Source: Craterostigma plantagineum (lineage: Eukaryota > Streptophyta > Magnoliopsida > Lamiales > Linderniaceae). Taken from it: DNA of 64,000 nt. The notes beneath the pieces are model-generated. The model was not told where the DNA came from, searched no databases, and saw only the letters and a program-made list of their open reading frames with translations. A program made the translations under genes and the position numbers. Within the stretch, counting starts at the first letter, position 1, and every line of letters begins with the position of its first letter. The stretch covers positions 1-64,000 of the forward strand of contig JAPQWV010000481.1 of assembly GCA_027422505.1 (NCBI GenBank), read 5' to 3'. Below are positions 1 through 11,710 of this stretch, one piece after another.

Positions 1-14
1 CTTACATAGCAGTA

Positions 15-1374
15 TTACACATAAAACTTTTTTAAATTAGAGATGTTCCAAGGACGGGGCAAGGACCTCCCATTGGCATCTTCTAATTCATAGGCCCCAC
101 CTCCTAGCACCTTTGGCACGCGATAGGGCCCCTCCCAGGGGGCTTCCATTTTCTTCAGGGGTCGTAGGACATCGGCTCTTCGCAGTACCAGATCCCCCTG
201 TTGAAATCCCCTTAGTCGGATTCTTCGATCGTACATTGCCTTAACGCGACTTTTATATCCTTCGGTTCTTACGTGGGCCTCTTCTCGTACTCCTTCGACA
301 AGGTCCAGGTCCTCCCTTCTCAATTGTGTGTTCTCCCTTTCGTTATATGTCATCATGCGGTGTGTCTCGATGCCAATTTCGGCGGGTATTACTGCGGCTG
401 AACCGTACACTAGCTCGAATGGCGTTTCTCCTGTTGCTTCGCGAGGGCTTGTTCGGTACACCCAAAGGACAACATCCAGCACCTCTACCCACTTGTTCCA
501 TCCTGCTCGAGTCGGGCCTTGATCCCCCTGAGGATGGTCCGATTGGAGACTTCGGCTTGTCCATTTGCCTGGGGATGTCCCACCGCCACAAACCTTTGGG
601 TCACCTTCATGCCTTCACAGAATTGTCGTATTTTAGCCCCACAGAATTGGGTTCCGTTATCTGAAATGAGGATCTTGGGAGCCCCATAGCGGCAGCAGAT
701 ATTCTTCCAAATTCGATCACCCTTTCCTCGTCTATTCGCGCTACTGCTTTAGCTTCGACCCATTTGCTAAAGTAGTCCACTGCCACAATAATGAACTTCT
801 TTTGCGCTTTTCCTCGAGGAAATGGGCCGACTATATCGATCCCCAATTTATCGAAAGGACATGGAGATTGCATCGTCCGCAAGGCTTCAGCGGGGACGTG
901 GATTCTGGGACCATACATTTGGCAATTACTGCATCTTCTGACCAGGTCCTTGGCGTCTTTGATGATGTTAGGTCAGAAATATCCGGCCCTGACTACCTTC
1001 CTAGTAAGGGACTTATATCCTGCATGGTCCCCCGCGCATTCTTCGTGTATTTCTTCGAGTATCTTCTTGCCTTCCTCTTTGGAGAGACACCGGGCGTATG
1101 CGTGCACAAACGATTTTTTGAAGAGACAGTCGCCTATCAGGCAGAACCTCTGTCGGTATCTCCTCCTGTCCTTCTGGTTGGAGTTCCTTAAGGTGGCTAA
1201 GATAGGGGCCCTCCAATCATCCCTTTCTTCTATGTCTGCCACGAACTCCCCTGCTTCCTCCTTGTCTACAGCGAGGTAGGTAATACCTTCTTCCTTGAGA
1301 GTCGGTCCGGAACTTGCCGCCTTTGCTAAATAATCAGCCTTGTGGTTTTCCTCCCTGGGGACCTGCATAATCAT
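15..1374 (-). pseudogene. int: gypsy integrase, broken
   Basis: From 1374 down: the end of RNase H, the His/Cys zinc-binding region (CLFKKSFVHAYARCLSKEEG), then the catalytic core with GIDIVGPFPRG and DYFSKWVEA (918-607), then the C-terminal region with YRTSPREATGETPF and a GDLVLRR basic module (482-15), ending at TAA 15-17. The second catalytic Asp region reads SFQITEPNSVG, so the D of the expected DNG is altered. At least two stops or frameshifts separate the three blocks. Confidence 0.85.
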
Positions 1375-2099
1375 CGAAAGATTTCGTTAGCTCCTCAACC
1401 TTTTTACCATATTCGACCATCTTTTCATCTCTCGCTCGTAGTTCCCCCTCATTTGCTGCACCACCAACTGCGAGTCCGAGAACAGAGTAACGTCTCGTGC
1501 TCCCAGCTCCTTCGCAATTCGCAGACCATGGATGAGGGCTTCTTACTCTGATTCGTTGTTTGAGGCCTGAAAATGGAAAGTGATGGCAAAGCGGAGCACC
1601 TCTCCCTCAGGGTCGATGATGAGAACTCCTGCTCCCGATCTTTGAGAAGTGGCGGACCCATCCACATACACTTTCCACCGGCGTTTTGGAGGTCCCTTAG
1701 TGGTTTCGAGGACGAAGTCTGAGAGGGCCTGGACCTTTATGGCGGTCCTTCGTTCGAACTCCACATCGTACTCCCCTAGCTCGATGGCCCATTTTACCAT
1801 CCTTCCTGATTGATCTGGTTTGTCTAATGTCCGCTTCAGAAGGAAGTTGGTCCGCACGCTCACCTTGTGTGATAAGAAATATGGCCGAAGTCGGCGAGCA
1901 GATGTCATCAATGCTAGTGCAGCCTTCTCGACCTCGGAGTATCTAGTTTCTGCATCCAGCAGCACTTTACTTACGAAATAGATGGGCCTATGGGAGGTCC
2001 CTTCTTCCTTCAACAAGACGGAGCTTATCGCGTGGTCCCCTATAGAGAAATACAGTACGAGCACGTCCCCCATCAAAGGTTTAGTCAAAAGGGGGGTGT
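1375..2099 (-). pseudogene. Tandem RNase H domains (gypsy type plus archaeal-like type)
   Basis: The first domain is the ordinary Ty3/gypsy RNase H (SEVEKAALALMTSARRLRPY). The second starts at about 1680 with KVYVDGSATSQRSGAGV and continues past a stop at 1543-1545 into a part with FSDSQLVVQQM. Its catalytic carboxylates are visible: Asp in VDGSA, Glu in NNESE and Asp in SDSQ. This dual arrangement is a known hallmark of Tat elements. The stop sits right after NNESE, where the family usually has Tyr, so a single substitution is the simplest cause. Confidence 0.85.
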
Positions 2100-3668
2100 T
2101 GTGGAGGTATTCCTTTAGCTCTTCAAAGGCGCTGGCATTCCTTGGTCCACTCGAATTGCTTGTTCTTTTGTAGTACCTTGAAAAAGGGTAGGCTCCTCTT
2201 GGCTGAGTGGGAGATGAATCGACTAAGGGCTGCCAACCGCCCTGTGAGCCTCTGGACTTCCTGATGGGCGGGGAGGTTGCATCTCCAGAATAGCTTTTAC
2301 TTTCGCGGGGTTTACCTCAATACCTCGCTGGGTCACCATGTAACCCAGGAACTTTCCCGATCTTACCCCAAACGCACATTTTTCGGGTTCAACTTCATGC
2401 TGCTTCCTCTAATTGCCTCGAATGCTCCTCCAGGTCCCTGGTATGATCGGTGAGGTGTATGGACTTCACGAGCATATCATCTACGTACACCTCCATGTTC
2501 CGGCCTAATTGCTGCTTGAAGACCTTATCCACCATCCGTTGGTACGTGGCTCTCGCGTTTTTAAGTTCAAAGGGCATTCGAACGTATCCGTACGTTCCCC
2601 CTGGTGTCACAAAACAAACCTTATCAAAGTCGTTTGAATCAAGACTTACCTGGTGATAGCCCTGTTAGGCGTCCATCATGCTGAGGACCTCACACCCAGA
2701 AGTGGAGTCCACAAGCTGGTCTATTCTGGGCAGCGGGTAGTGGTCCTTGGGACAGGCCTTGTTGAGGTCCCTGAAGTCAATACACATTCTCCATTGCCCA
2801 TTTCCCTTCTTCACCAGGACAGCATTTGCCAACCAGGTGGGGAACTGGATCTCCTGGATGTGGCCCGCTTGAAGTAATTTGTCGACCTCCTCCTTCAAGG
2901 TCTGCGCCCTTTCGGCCCCGCATAATCGGAGTCTCTGCTTAACGGGCTTGGTGCCAGGTAGGACGTTTAGATGATGTTTGGCTATATCAGGGCGGATTCC
3001 TATCATATCCTTTGGGGTAAATACGAATAAGTCCACGTTTCTCTGCAGACACCCGACAAGCTCCTTCGTGGCTTGCTCCCCTAGATGTGTCCCTATTTTG
3101 GTAGTCCTCCTGGGTTGGTCGGGGTACAGCTCTACGTTGACTAGCTCCTCATCTGGTTCGGGCTGCAAGCTCGTAGGCCCGCCTCCTTCGATCTTAATCC
3201 TCTTGTCTCGACCGCTCCCTTCCCTGACGTCCACATTTCGCTTAGTTACTGCCTTGACTTCATTGGCGTAGCATCGGCGGGAACTTTGCTGATCCCCCAA
3301 TATCTCCCCAACATGCTCCCCACGGGGAACTTAATTTTCAGGTGGTAAGTAGAGGGGATTGCTCTGAACTCGTTGATGGCGGGTCGTCCCAGAATGACAT
3401 TGTAAGAGGAAGAGATGTCAACCACAAGGAAGTTGATCATTTTCACAATCCGAACTGGATCTCTTCCCATTCCGACGGGTAACGTTATTTCTCCCATGGG
3501 CTGTATTCCAGGTCCCCCGAATCCGTATAAGGCAGTGGAAACGGGTCGTAGTTCCACTCCCAGATCCATTTTTCTGAAACAGTCTAGGAATAGGATGTCA
3601 GCTGAGCTCCCCCCGTCTATAAAGACTCGGGATACATCGTATCCAGTGATATCGGCTGTGATGACCAA
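2100..3668 (-). pseudogene. pol: gypsy protease and reverse transcriptase, broken
   Basis: The protease part (3668-3246) shows the aspartic-protease context VFIDGGSSADILF, where the expected D-S/T-G triad reads DGG, and a downstream YNVILGRPAI block. Reverse transcriptase follows in another frame (3300-2665) with the PLPRIDQLVD and MMDA region, then continues (2610-2395) with the catalytic YVDDM motif. A stop interrupts RT near 2665, and a further frame change lies between 2395 and 2100, where the thumb and connection would be. No functional enzyme can be made from this copy. Confidence 0.85.
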
Positions 3669-3931
3669 GCATCGTTATGCGGTCTAGTGATGTGTTTTTG
3701 GTCTTTTGGCCCGAATTGTACGTTCGCGATGGCCTCCGTGTGCCCTACTAATCCCCATGGTCGGAGTTCCCCAGTGGTCCTGGCATAAGACTTCTTAGCT
3801 CGGTTGGAATCCCCACCACTGGGACCCCCGATAATAATCAGGATGGGGGCCCTGGGCTATCCTGGAGGACCTTTGTCTGTCGTAGGTTGCAGCGATTTAC
3901 CCTTATTCGGCACAGGTCCCCCCTCTTCCTT

Positions 3932-5565
3932 TTAGTTCTTTCGGGGGATGGGCTCAGGCCCCCGCTTGACAAATTCCTTCAAATGTCCCGCCTGTATAAG
4001 TCTCTCTATCTCATCCTTCAAATGATAGAAATTGTTAGTATGGTGCCCGTATTCATTATGGTAACGACAATATAAGTTAGAGTAAGGTCTAGAAGGTCCT
4101 GAGGATCCGGCGAGGGGCTTCCTTAAGGCTGGGTGTCGCCCTGCTACAGCTAAGACCTCCTCAGGATTAGCACGCAATGGAGTGAACCTCCGTGGGGTCC
4201 TGGCCGGAGATCCCCAAGGCTCTTTGTGAGGCAGACGCAGAGGTGGCCTCGCCTGCCCTTGGCTTCTCACGGCCCCTTCCTTCTTTGGCGTGGTTATCTG
4301 CTTCTCCTCTTGTGCCTTGGCCATCTTGCTCTCTTCCAAGTTAATATACTTGTCTGCCCTCAGCAGTAGGTCCTCAAAAGTCGACGGTGGTCTCTTGGAG
4401 AGAGAAGCGAAGAAGTCCCCATCCCGAAGTCCGTTTATCAGGGCGCTAACCTTGATAGAAGGCGTAGCCGTCGGTACCTCCAAAGCTGCAATCTTGAACC
4501 TGCTTATGTATGCCCGTAGGCTCTCATTTTCCCCCTGCCGTACTTGGAAGAGCGACATGTCGGACTTAGGCTGTTTTCGGGCGCTGGCGAACTGAGTGAT
4601 GAATATCAACTGAAGTTCTTCAAAAGATTTGATAGATCCCGGTGCTAACTGGCTGAACCATTGCTGGGCTGCCCTTACTAAGGTGGTTAAGAACACTCTG
4701 CATTTGACCCCATCCGAGAAATCATGGAGCAGGATGGTGTTCTGAAAATGCAGGACGTGCTCCACGGGGTCCGTCGTCCCATCGTATTCATATGGCAATT
4801 GTTTGAAGTTAGATGAGACCTCCCCACTAGTAGCTCCTTTGCAAAAGGCGTCCCCGCTACTAGCCCTTCTCCTATCCTTGGCGGCATGGTTCTGCTCCTG
4901 ACGCCGTCCACTACCTGCTTAAGGTCCGCCAGTTGATCCCGCAACTCTTTTTCTCTTTTGGTCCAAGTTTCCTCTTTTTCCTCTGGACGTAGCGTGACCT
5001 TTTTCCTTCTTTTGGAGCCTTCCGCCCCCTTAGCGTGGTCCGGGGCTTTGCTGACGGACTCGACAGAGATCAGCGTGGGGGTTCTAACGTCCTTTTCTGG
5101 CTGATCCACCTTGTTTGGCTCCTCTTCCTTCCCCCGAACCTGTTCCGCAGCTCCCCCACGTCCCTCAGGATGCTTGGGGGGTTCTTCTTCCTTTCTGGAC
5201 TCATTATCTGATCCGGACAATCGCTTGCTGTGTTCAGAGGGCATTGCCTGGGGTTGCGGCTGCGTCTCGTTTTCCCCAGTTACTTCTGTGAACTTACCGT
5301 CTACTTGCTCGGTCTAGACACGTGGCTGGGCCCTTTTTCGTTGTCTCCTTTTCTTTCTTCTCTCAGCCAGGGTACTATTGACAGTGTTGCGCACCAAGAG
5401 GTCCAACTGTGCGGCGGTCAAGGTGATTGGTGTTTCTGGCGATATCACAACAAGAGTAGGTGCCGGGGTGGCGTCTTGCCTTGCCGTATCGCCCCCTGCT
5501 ACCTCCCTAAACTGCGGGTCCAAGTTTTTCGGTATAGAGGAGTCTCCCTCCATCAGCGTCCTCAT
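3932..5565 (-). pseudogene. gag: gypsy gag polyprotein, frameshifted
   Basis: The structural capsid protein of the retrotransposon. The likely start is the ATG at 5565 (MRTLMEGD...) or 5553. The N-terminal part is charged and ends at a stop near 5314. A second frame (5244-4687) is Lys/Glu-rich, and the third (4798-3932) holds the conserved capsid-like core with a YEYDGTTDP block, a FITQFASARKQP block and an LRAYISRFK block, followed by a Pro/Arg-rich linker. Two frame changes (near 5300 and 4800) break it. A zinc knuckle was not found, as is usual for Tat-type gag. Confidence 0.85.
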
Positions 5566-5670
5566 GTTTCTTGTCTTATCCCTGTAACACAAAAATAAAA
5601 AACACACGAGAAATTTTTCAACGCAACCTCGTACCTTGCTCGAGAAATTTCTCACGCCTTTAACTCCGGT

Positions 5671-5688
5671 TTCCCACATACGGCGCCA
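5671..5688 (-). other. Primer-binding site of the Tat-type gypsy element
   Basis: On the minus strand it reads TGGCGCCGTATGTGGGAA, matching the TGGCGCCGT type of primer-binding site common in plant Tat/Athila elements. It lies just inside the LTR with a short spacer. Confidence 0.7.
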
Positions 5689-5695
5689 TTTGATA

Positions 5696-6412
5696 TGGGG
5701 CAAACCCAATCAAAGATATTTTTACGTGTGGGGCTCTAGATAGTTTGCGGTAGATTGATAGTTATGCAATTTTCCGGGTAAGCGAGGGGTTGTGGATGCT
5801 GGGACGTAAACAGAAAGAACAACAGGGATTTACGTGGTTCGAATCCTATCGGATTCTACGTCCACGGGGCGCTGGGAACTGTTTTTCACTAGACAGCAAC
5901 GCGTTACACACTCATATAATCCTCTCCTTCGCTCCTAAAATATGAAAACATGTTCAATATACTAAAGAGAGAATGCGAGGTGAATGCTTTGTAGAGAGAT
6001 AAAAAATCCTCTGTAAAATATGGCCAAGTCCTTCTTTTATATCAGCTCCCCGCCGTTTGTCTGCTGTCAGATTCCAGGATTTCCGGGGGACGTACCATCT
6101 AGGGCGCTTAGGAAAAGATGACTGATTGCTTGATGGAATGTCTTCTGCGATGGTTACAGTGACTTGCTCAGTAATATCTTCCCATGATAAAGTGACACGC
6201 GTCCCTGCAGCCGTTTTCTCTCCTTTCCACGGTTCCTGTACTTTTATGTTTAATGGTTCTTCTCCTTTTTGTCCGGTCAAGACTTGTGCCCATCAGGTCC
6301 TTGCAGGTCCTTCTTCCCAAGCAGATATTTCACTATGGGCCTTTCTTTTTTGCGGGCCTTGTTGGGCCTTCCTTTATTTGCTTTTTTCCAGCCCGTCTCA
6401 GTTGAGTCCACA
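5696..6412 (-). repeat. 5' LTR of the Tat-type gypsy element (about 717 bp)
   Basis: Bounded on the + strand by TGGGGCAAACCC at 5696 and GAGTCCACA ending at 6412, giving TG...CA ends. The inner edge lies a few bases from a gypsy-type primer-binding site. The outer edge meets the GGTAC array abruptly. The partner LTR is outside the window, so the boundaries are inferred. Confidence 0.7.
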
Positions 6413-8850
6413 TCACTATGGTACTTCAACTGCCAACTCTTGGTAGCTCCGTAGTCCAAAAATAGGTCGAACTTGCTTACCTTGGTACCACAAACGAGAG
6501 GGCGTACTTCGAAGCCGCTAGCACGGTACGTAAAAAGTACTACCAAAAGCCTACTTATAGTACTACAAAATCGTAATTTGTGGTACTTCAAATGTCCATA
6601 AGGAGGTACTGCAAAAGTCTTCGTGGTGGTACCACAAATTATAGTGGGCGTATTTCGACGTCGTTCGGGTTATTTTTTGGTCCGTGAGTACGTTACCATA
6701 GTTAAACATACTAAGTCGATTGTTTGGAATCAAAATTGGTGGGTTGAAAATTATGATTAAGGATAGTGACATTGAAATGCCAACTTTCCTTCTACTTGAA
6801 TGATGCAACTAATATATCCTACCACATAGTCATGGTTTTGTTATTTTCCACATTGTGTAAGCTCTCCGGCCTTCATTGCTCAAGATTCTACGTGTTTCTG
6901 ATAATCGAACGAAGGGTACAACGAAGGTACTACAAACAACCAACCTATGGTACTTCAATTGCCAACTCTTGGTAGCTCCGTAGTCCAAAAATAGGTACTG
7001 CAAACTTGCTTACCTTGGTACCACAAACTAGAGAGGGCGTATTTCAAAGCCGCTAGCACGGTACGTAAAAAGTACTCCCAAAAGCCTACTTATAGTACTA
7101 CAAAATCGTAATTTGTGGTACTTCAAATGTCCATAAGGAGGTACTGCAAAAGTCTTCGTGGTGGTACCACAAATTATAGTGGGCGTATTTCGACGTCGTT
7201 CGAGTTATTTTTTGGTCCGTGAGTACGTTACCATAGTTAAACATACTAAGTCGATCGTTTGGAATCAAAATTGGTGGGTTGAAAATTATGATCAAGGATG
7301 GTGACATTGAAATGCCAACTTTCCTTCTACTTGACTGATGCTACTAATATATCCTACCACATAGTCACGATTTTATGTTGCCATATGTATATTTTTTTGT
7401 TATTTTTCCGCATTGTGTAAGCTCTCCGGCCTTTATTGCTAAAGATTCTACGTGTTTTCGACAATCGAACGAAGGGTACGACGAAGATACTACAAACAAC
7501 CAACCTATGGTACTTCAACTGCCCAACTCTTAGTACCTCGGTAGTCCAAAAATAGGTACTGCGAACTTGCTTATCTTGGTACCACAAACTAGAGAGGGCA
7601 TATTTCGAAGCCGCTAGCACGGTACGTAAAAAGTACTACCAAAAGCCTACTTATAGTACTACAAAATCGTAATTTGTGGTACTTCAAATGTCCATAAGGA
7701 GGTACTGCAAAAGTCTTCGTGGTGATACCACAAATTATAGTGGACGTATTTCGACGTCGTTCGGGTTATTTTTTGGTCCGTGAGTACGTTACCATAGTTA
7801 AACATACAAGTCGATCGTTTGGAATCAAAATTGGTGGGTTGAAAATTATTATCAAGGATGGTGACATTGAAATGCCAACTTTCCTTCTACTTGAATGATG
7901 CTACTAATATATCCTACCACATAGTCACGATTTTATGTTGCCATATGTATATTTTTTGTTCTTTTTCCGCATTGTGTAAGCTCTTCGGCCTTCATTGCTC
8001 AAGATGCTACGTGTTTTCGACAATCGAACGAAGGGTACGACGAAGGTACTACAAACAACCAACCTATGGTACTGCAACTGCCCAACTCTTGGTACCTCCG
8101 TAGTCCAAAAATAGGTACTGCGAACTTGCATACCTTGGTACCATAAACTAGAGAGGGCATTTTTCGAAGCCGCTAGCGCGGTACGTAAAAAGTACTACAA
8201 TAGCCTACATATAGTACTACAAAATCGTAAATTGTGGTACTTCAAATGTCCATAAGGAGATACTGTACGCGTCTTCGTGGTGGTACCACAAATTATAGTG
8301 GCCGTATTTCGACGTTTTCGACAATCAAACGAAGGGTACGACGAAGGTACTACAAACAACCAACTAATTGTACCGTAAAAGCACAATCTATGGTACTACA
8401 GGTGTCCAAAGGTAGGTACTGCGAATATCTCTATATTGGTACCGCAAACTAGAGTTGGCTTATTTGGAAGTCGGTAGCACGGTTCGTAAAAGATACTACA
8501 AAACACATACATGTGGTACCGCAAGTACATATTTTTTGATACTCGATATGTACGTGAATAGGTACTGCAAATGTCTCATTTGTAGCACAACTTATAGTCT
8601 GCGTTTGTTGAAGCCGCTCGCACAGTACGACGAAGGTACTGCAAATTACAAATCGGAGGTACTACAACAGCATATAATGTGGTACTGTAAATGTCCGTAG
8701 GTAGATACTGCAAATGTCTTTACATTGGTACCAAAAATTAGAGTTAGAGTATTTCAAACCCGCCCGCACGATACGTAAAGATACTACAAACAACCTGCTT
8801 ATGGTACTACAATAGAGAAAACTTAGTACCTCAAGCTAGCAATATTAGTA
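6413..8850. repeat. GGTAC-rich tandem array with about 560-bp higher-order units
   Basis: The landmark GGTACTTCAACTGCC and its variants start at 6420, 6949, 7509 and 8068, giving periods of 529, 560 and 559 bp. The third and second units are nearly identical. Inside each unit a short degenerate motif (GGTACTNCAAA, often with GGTACCACAAACTAGAG) recurs every 30-70 bp, so a small repeat has been amplified into a higher-order repeat. Beyond 8200 the copies decay into the short motif only. The inner units share the context TATTTCGACGTCGTTCG and CAATCGAACGAAGGGTACGACG. No coding role is seen; the reading frames inside are repeat artefacts. Confidence 0.9.
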
Positions 8851-8866
8851 CTACATAGATGTTTGT

Positions 8867-11556
8867 TCAGGTACAACAAAATCCTACGGATGCCAAAAAC
8901 ATAAACAATTCACAAACTAAGAGGATCAACAGAGTCCGAGTCTCAAACATCGTGGCAGCCATGAAGCCACGATACAAGTCGACGTCAACTTCGTCAAGAT
9001 ACCTCCCACGAGCCACAGATCCAATGATGTATCGATCCATGGACATTGCAGTATGCACGCCGCAATCACGCCCTCCGAATTCTGCTCCGTCGGTGGACTC
9101 AAAGTCTGGCATGATTGACTTTGCCTTCTAGTCCCACTTATATGTCCAGTAGGTCGACAGAAAACGAGCCTGTTCAATATACATCATGTTAAGAACATGA
9201 CATAAAGCGTTCAATTAACAAAATTTCAAACTTACAAATGATCTAGTCGCCCACTTCATGTGATTGTGCTTCAGCGAATCTCGTACATAAAACAGTCTTT
9301 CCTCCAACTTGTAAATCAATACAGCCCAATGGTTTTCATGTATATAGGGGATATGATGTAGTGTAGGGTCCCCAAGGAAACATCATTAATCTTGTCCAAC
9401 CAAGCCACCGCGCTGTCGGAAAGCGACTTCACAATCTCCCCAATGGTGTTCATGTTTACCCTCGCGGTCTTCGTTATCACCTTCACAAAGAACTCTACCT
9501 GGACGAAGGAAGGGATCACGAACGAACGAGGTCTGTCCGGGCGATTGCCTCTGAGAGACAATTGCCAAACGCATCGCTCACGGGAGACGATATCAAGCCA
9601 CTAAACAACAACATATAGAAGGCTTCAGGATTAACCTCACAAAGGTCGTTTTGCCAAACTATTAACCTTGCATCAGCCCAATAGGAATTAAAACACATTA
9701 ACTAAAGGCAACATATTTAAAAAGGTACTTAACAACACTGACACTAAAATTAAACGTACCCAGTCTTCCTCGCCTCTATGTACGTGTTGACGCAATCTCT
9801 CTGTTCGGTTTGCAACTTCTCTTTCCCAGCGTAGTACGTACGACCCATGTACCTCTCGTACTAGTCAACGGGACTCCTCATTCGATCCTTGCTCGCCTAC
9901 TTCAACTACTTGAGTTGGTGCTTTCACCTTCTTTCTTTTTTTCTTCGGCGTCGTAGTATCGGAGGATCCTAGCGTAGTAAACTCAAAATCCCGCCTCTTC
10001 TTTCTATCTGCACGGCCTCTCACTGTTCGTGCTATCGATGATGCCGCTAATGGTGCCACGAGCATTGACTCGAGTTCAACTTTACTCAAATCAGTAAGGA
10101 CATTTGCCACTGTCTCATCAGCTTGTGAAGCGCCTTCGCCGCCTCATCAGCCACCTCATCCTCCTCTGCCACCTCAGCCTGTCCAACCTCAGCCTCATCC
10201 TCCACCTCATCCTCCTTTGCCACCTCAAACACCTCAGCCTGTCCAACCTCAGCCACCTTTGCCACCTCATCCTCCTTTGCAACCTTAGCCACCTCAGGAT
10301 GTCCAACCTCAGCCACCTCATCCCCTTGATAACCTTTGGACTTTTCACCCTCACCCTCACCCTCAGCCTCCCCTGTCGCTCCCTGAATCCGCGCTCTCAA
10401 CTTTTCAATTACTTCATTTTTTTCCCGCATCGCAGCCTCCAACTGTTCAACACGTGCTCTCAAATCATTCTTCAATTCCGAATCCTCTTGATCTTGTTCC
10501 CCTCCAAGTACCTAAAGAAAACTAACATTATTAAATTTACTATTAAGAAACATAAAAAGAAAGCACTATTTGGGAACTCGAGTTATATACCATTGGCATC
10601 TGCGCAATTGGTTCCACAAACTTCATCTCGTTTCTTCGAGGGATTATCGGAAGAACACGGGTAATTTGAGCTAGTTGTGTCTCCGCAATCCTACTGTCAT
10701 TTGGAACATGACAGAATTTCCAATTGAACCATCATGGGAACATATAGGGCTGCCACTTTCATGCCAACGAAGGCACATGCTCATACACCCACATCTATAA
10801 ACACGAACGCACGCATTAGAATTGTAGCAAGAGCACAAAATATAGGATAAAATAACAAAGTAAATAAAGTAACTTACGATCAATCAAATAGTGCAACCAT
10901 TCATCGTCACATTCGATCCCGGATTTTCAAAAGCAGCGGCAATTTTCATCTCCTCCAACAGAAAATTATGCACGGCCGCTCCCCAAGCATATTCTCCAAG
11001 ACCCTCTAGATCGTCCACGTATACATCAACAAAAGATGGGTTTTTCGAATTACCCATCGGAAAAAGTACACAATTAAATAAGAGAAGAATGACAGCTCGG
11101 ACAAATCCTCAACACTCTCCTTCTCCTCCTCACCAACTAAAGACTCCAACAACTTCATTATCCTTTTTCGTGTTACATTGCCATTTTCCCATCAAATTGA
11201 CGTTCAACGATTGACGACGTAAATTTACTATCCGGATCAATGGGTTGCCCTAAATGGTGTGACCGCATCACCAAACTAAACTCCTGCGGCGAGAATATAA
11301 CGTCTATATCCTCGCCGAACGTAAAACTATTCTCCTCCACATTATAGCGCCTCAATAATGCCACAGTTCTTGTAAAAGATTGTGACATCTTTGGCATCTA
11401 AAGGAAACTGTAGAGTGGAGTTTGCTTTAATAGTTTTCTGTGTTCCTCCTTCAGCCCTAGTTCAGTTATCGTCTCTCTAAAAAGGTTGGGATGACACCGT
11501 GATGTCATCTCGTAATTATTTCTTCTTGAGCCGGAGGGTTTCGACTTCGGTGCCAT
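8867..11556 (-). pseudogene. Ulp1-like (C48) cysteine peptidase with DUF1985-like domain, transposon-borne
   Basis: Start chosen at ATG 11556 (MAPKSKPSG). A DUF1985-like stretch follows (RRYNVEENSFTFGEDIDVIF, 11397-11173) after an in-frame stop at 11398-11400. The middle (10475-10086) has a coiled-coil start and a Glu/Val/Ala-rich repeated segment. The peptidase part is seen at 9660-9550 (VNPEAFYMLLFSGL), 9561-9316 (PSFVQVEFFVKVITK, HYIISPIY) and 9350-8867. The C48 triad is still readable in two frames: His in NHWAV, Asp in RDSL and Cys in RDCGVH. It is broken by stops and frameshifts. Its homologue lies at 57.9-60.9 kb on the other strand. Ulp1-like genes carried by Mutator-like elements are known in plants. 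Confidence 0.75.
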
Positions 11557-11599
11557 TTCTGCACGCGACAACAACGAGAGAATCAAATAATAAACTTAT

Positions 11600-11710
11600 T
11601 GTACCATTAACGATGTAATATGGTACCAAAAACACATACAACCACCGATTCAGTCATAGTACCAAAAAACAACCAAGACTTGTACCAAGACAGTCACAAA
11701 TGCAGTACCT
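11600..11710 (-). repeat. Short inverted patch of the GGTAC repeat family
   Basis: Read on the minus strand this stretch gives AGGTACTGCATTTGTGACTG and TTGGTACAAG, TTTGGTACTATG and TTTGGTACCATATT at close spacing, the same motif and orientation as the + strand of the 6.4-8.8 kb array. It therefore flanks the Ulp1-like gene as an inverted counterpart of that array. Confidence 0.6.

Larger units (their letters stand above)
1..6412 (-). mobile_element. Ty3/gypsy LTR retrotransposon, Tat lineage, partial
   Basis: On the minus strand the order is LTR, primer-binding site, gag, protease, reverse transcriptase, RNase H, second RNase H, integrase, which is the Ty3/gypsy order. The second RNase H (from about 1680 downward) contains VDGSA, NNESE and SDSQLV blocks and marks the Tat lineage as known from plants. 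The integrase reading frame stops at 15-17, so the polypurine tract and 3' LTR lie outside the window. Gag and pol are broken by several stops and frameshifts, so the copy is dead. The 5' LTR abuts the GGTAC tandem array, so the element probably inserted into it; the five bases after the LTR (6413-6417, TCACT) would be the target duplication but the other copy is not visible. Confidence 0.9.

Noticed and set aside
6563..8131. Several minus-strand frames with near-identical proteins (IIIFNPPILIPN...)
   Set aside because: They are the same frame read from each copy of the 560-bp array, with no start-site logic or family resemblance.
6413..8850. CRISPR-like repeat-spacer pattern
   Set aside because: Plant nuclear DNA; the spacers between GGTAC motifs are themselves repeated and the period is about 560 bp.
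10104..10664. Leu/Ser/His-rich plus-strand frame
   Set aside because: Antisense shadow of the Glu/Val-rich repeated segment of the Ulp1-like gene.
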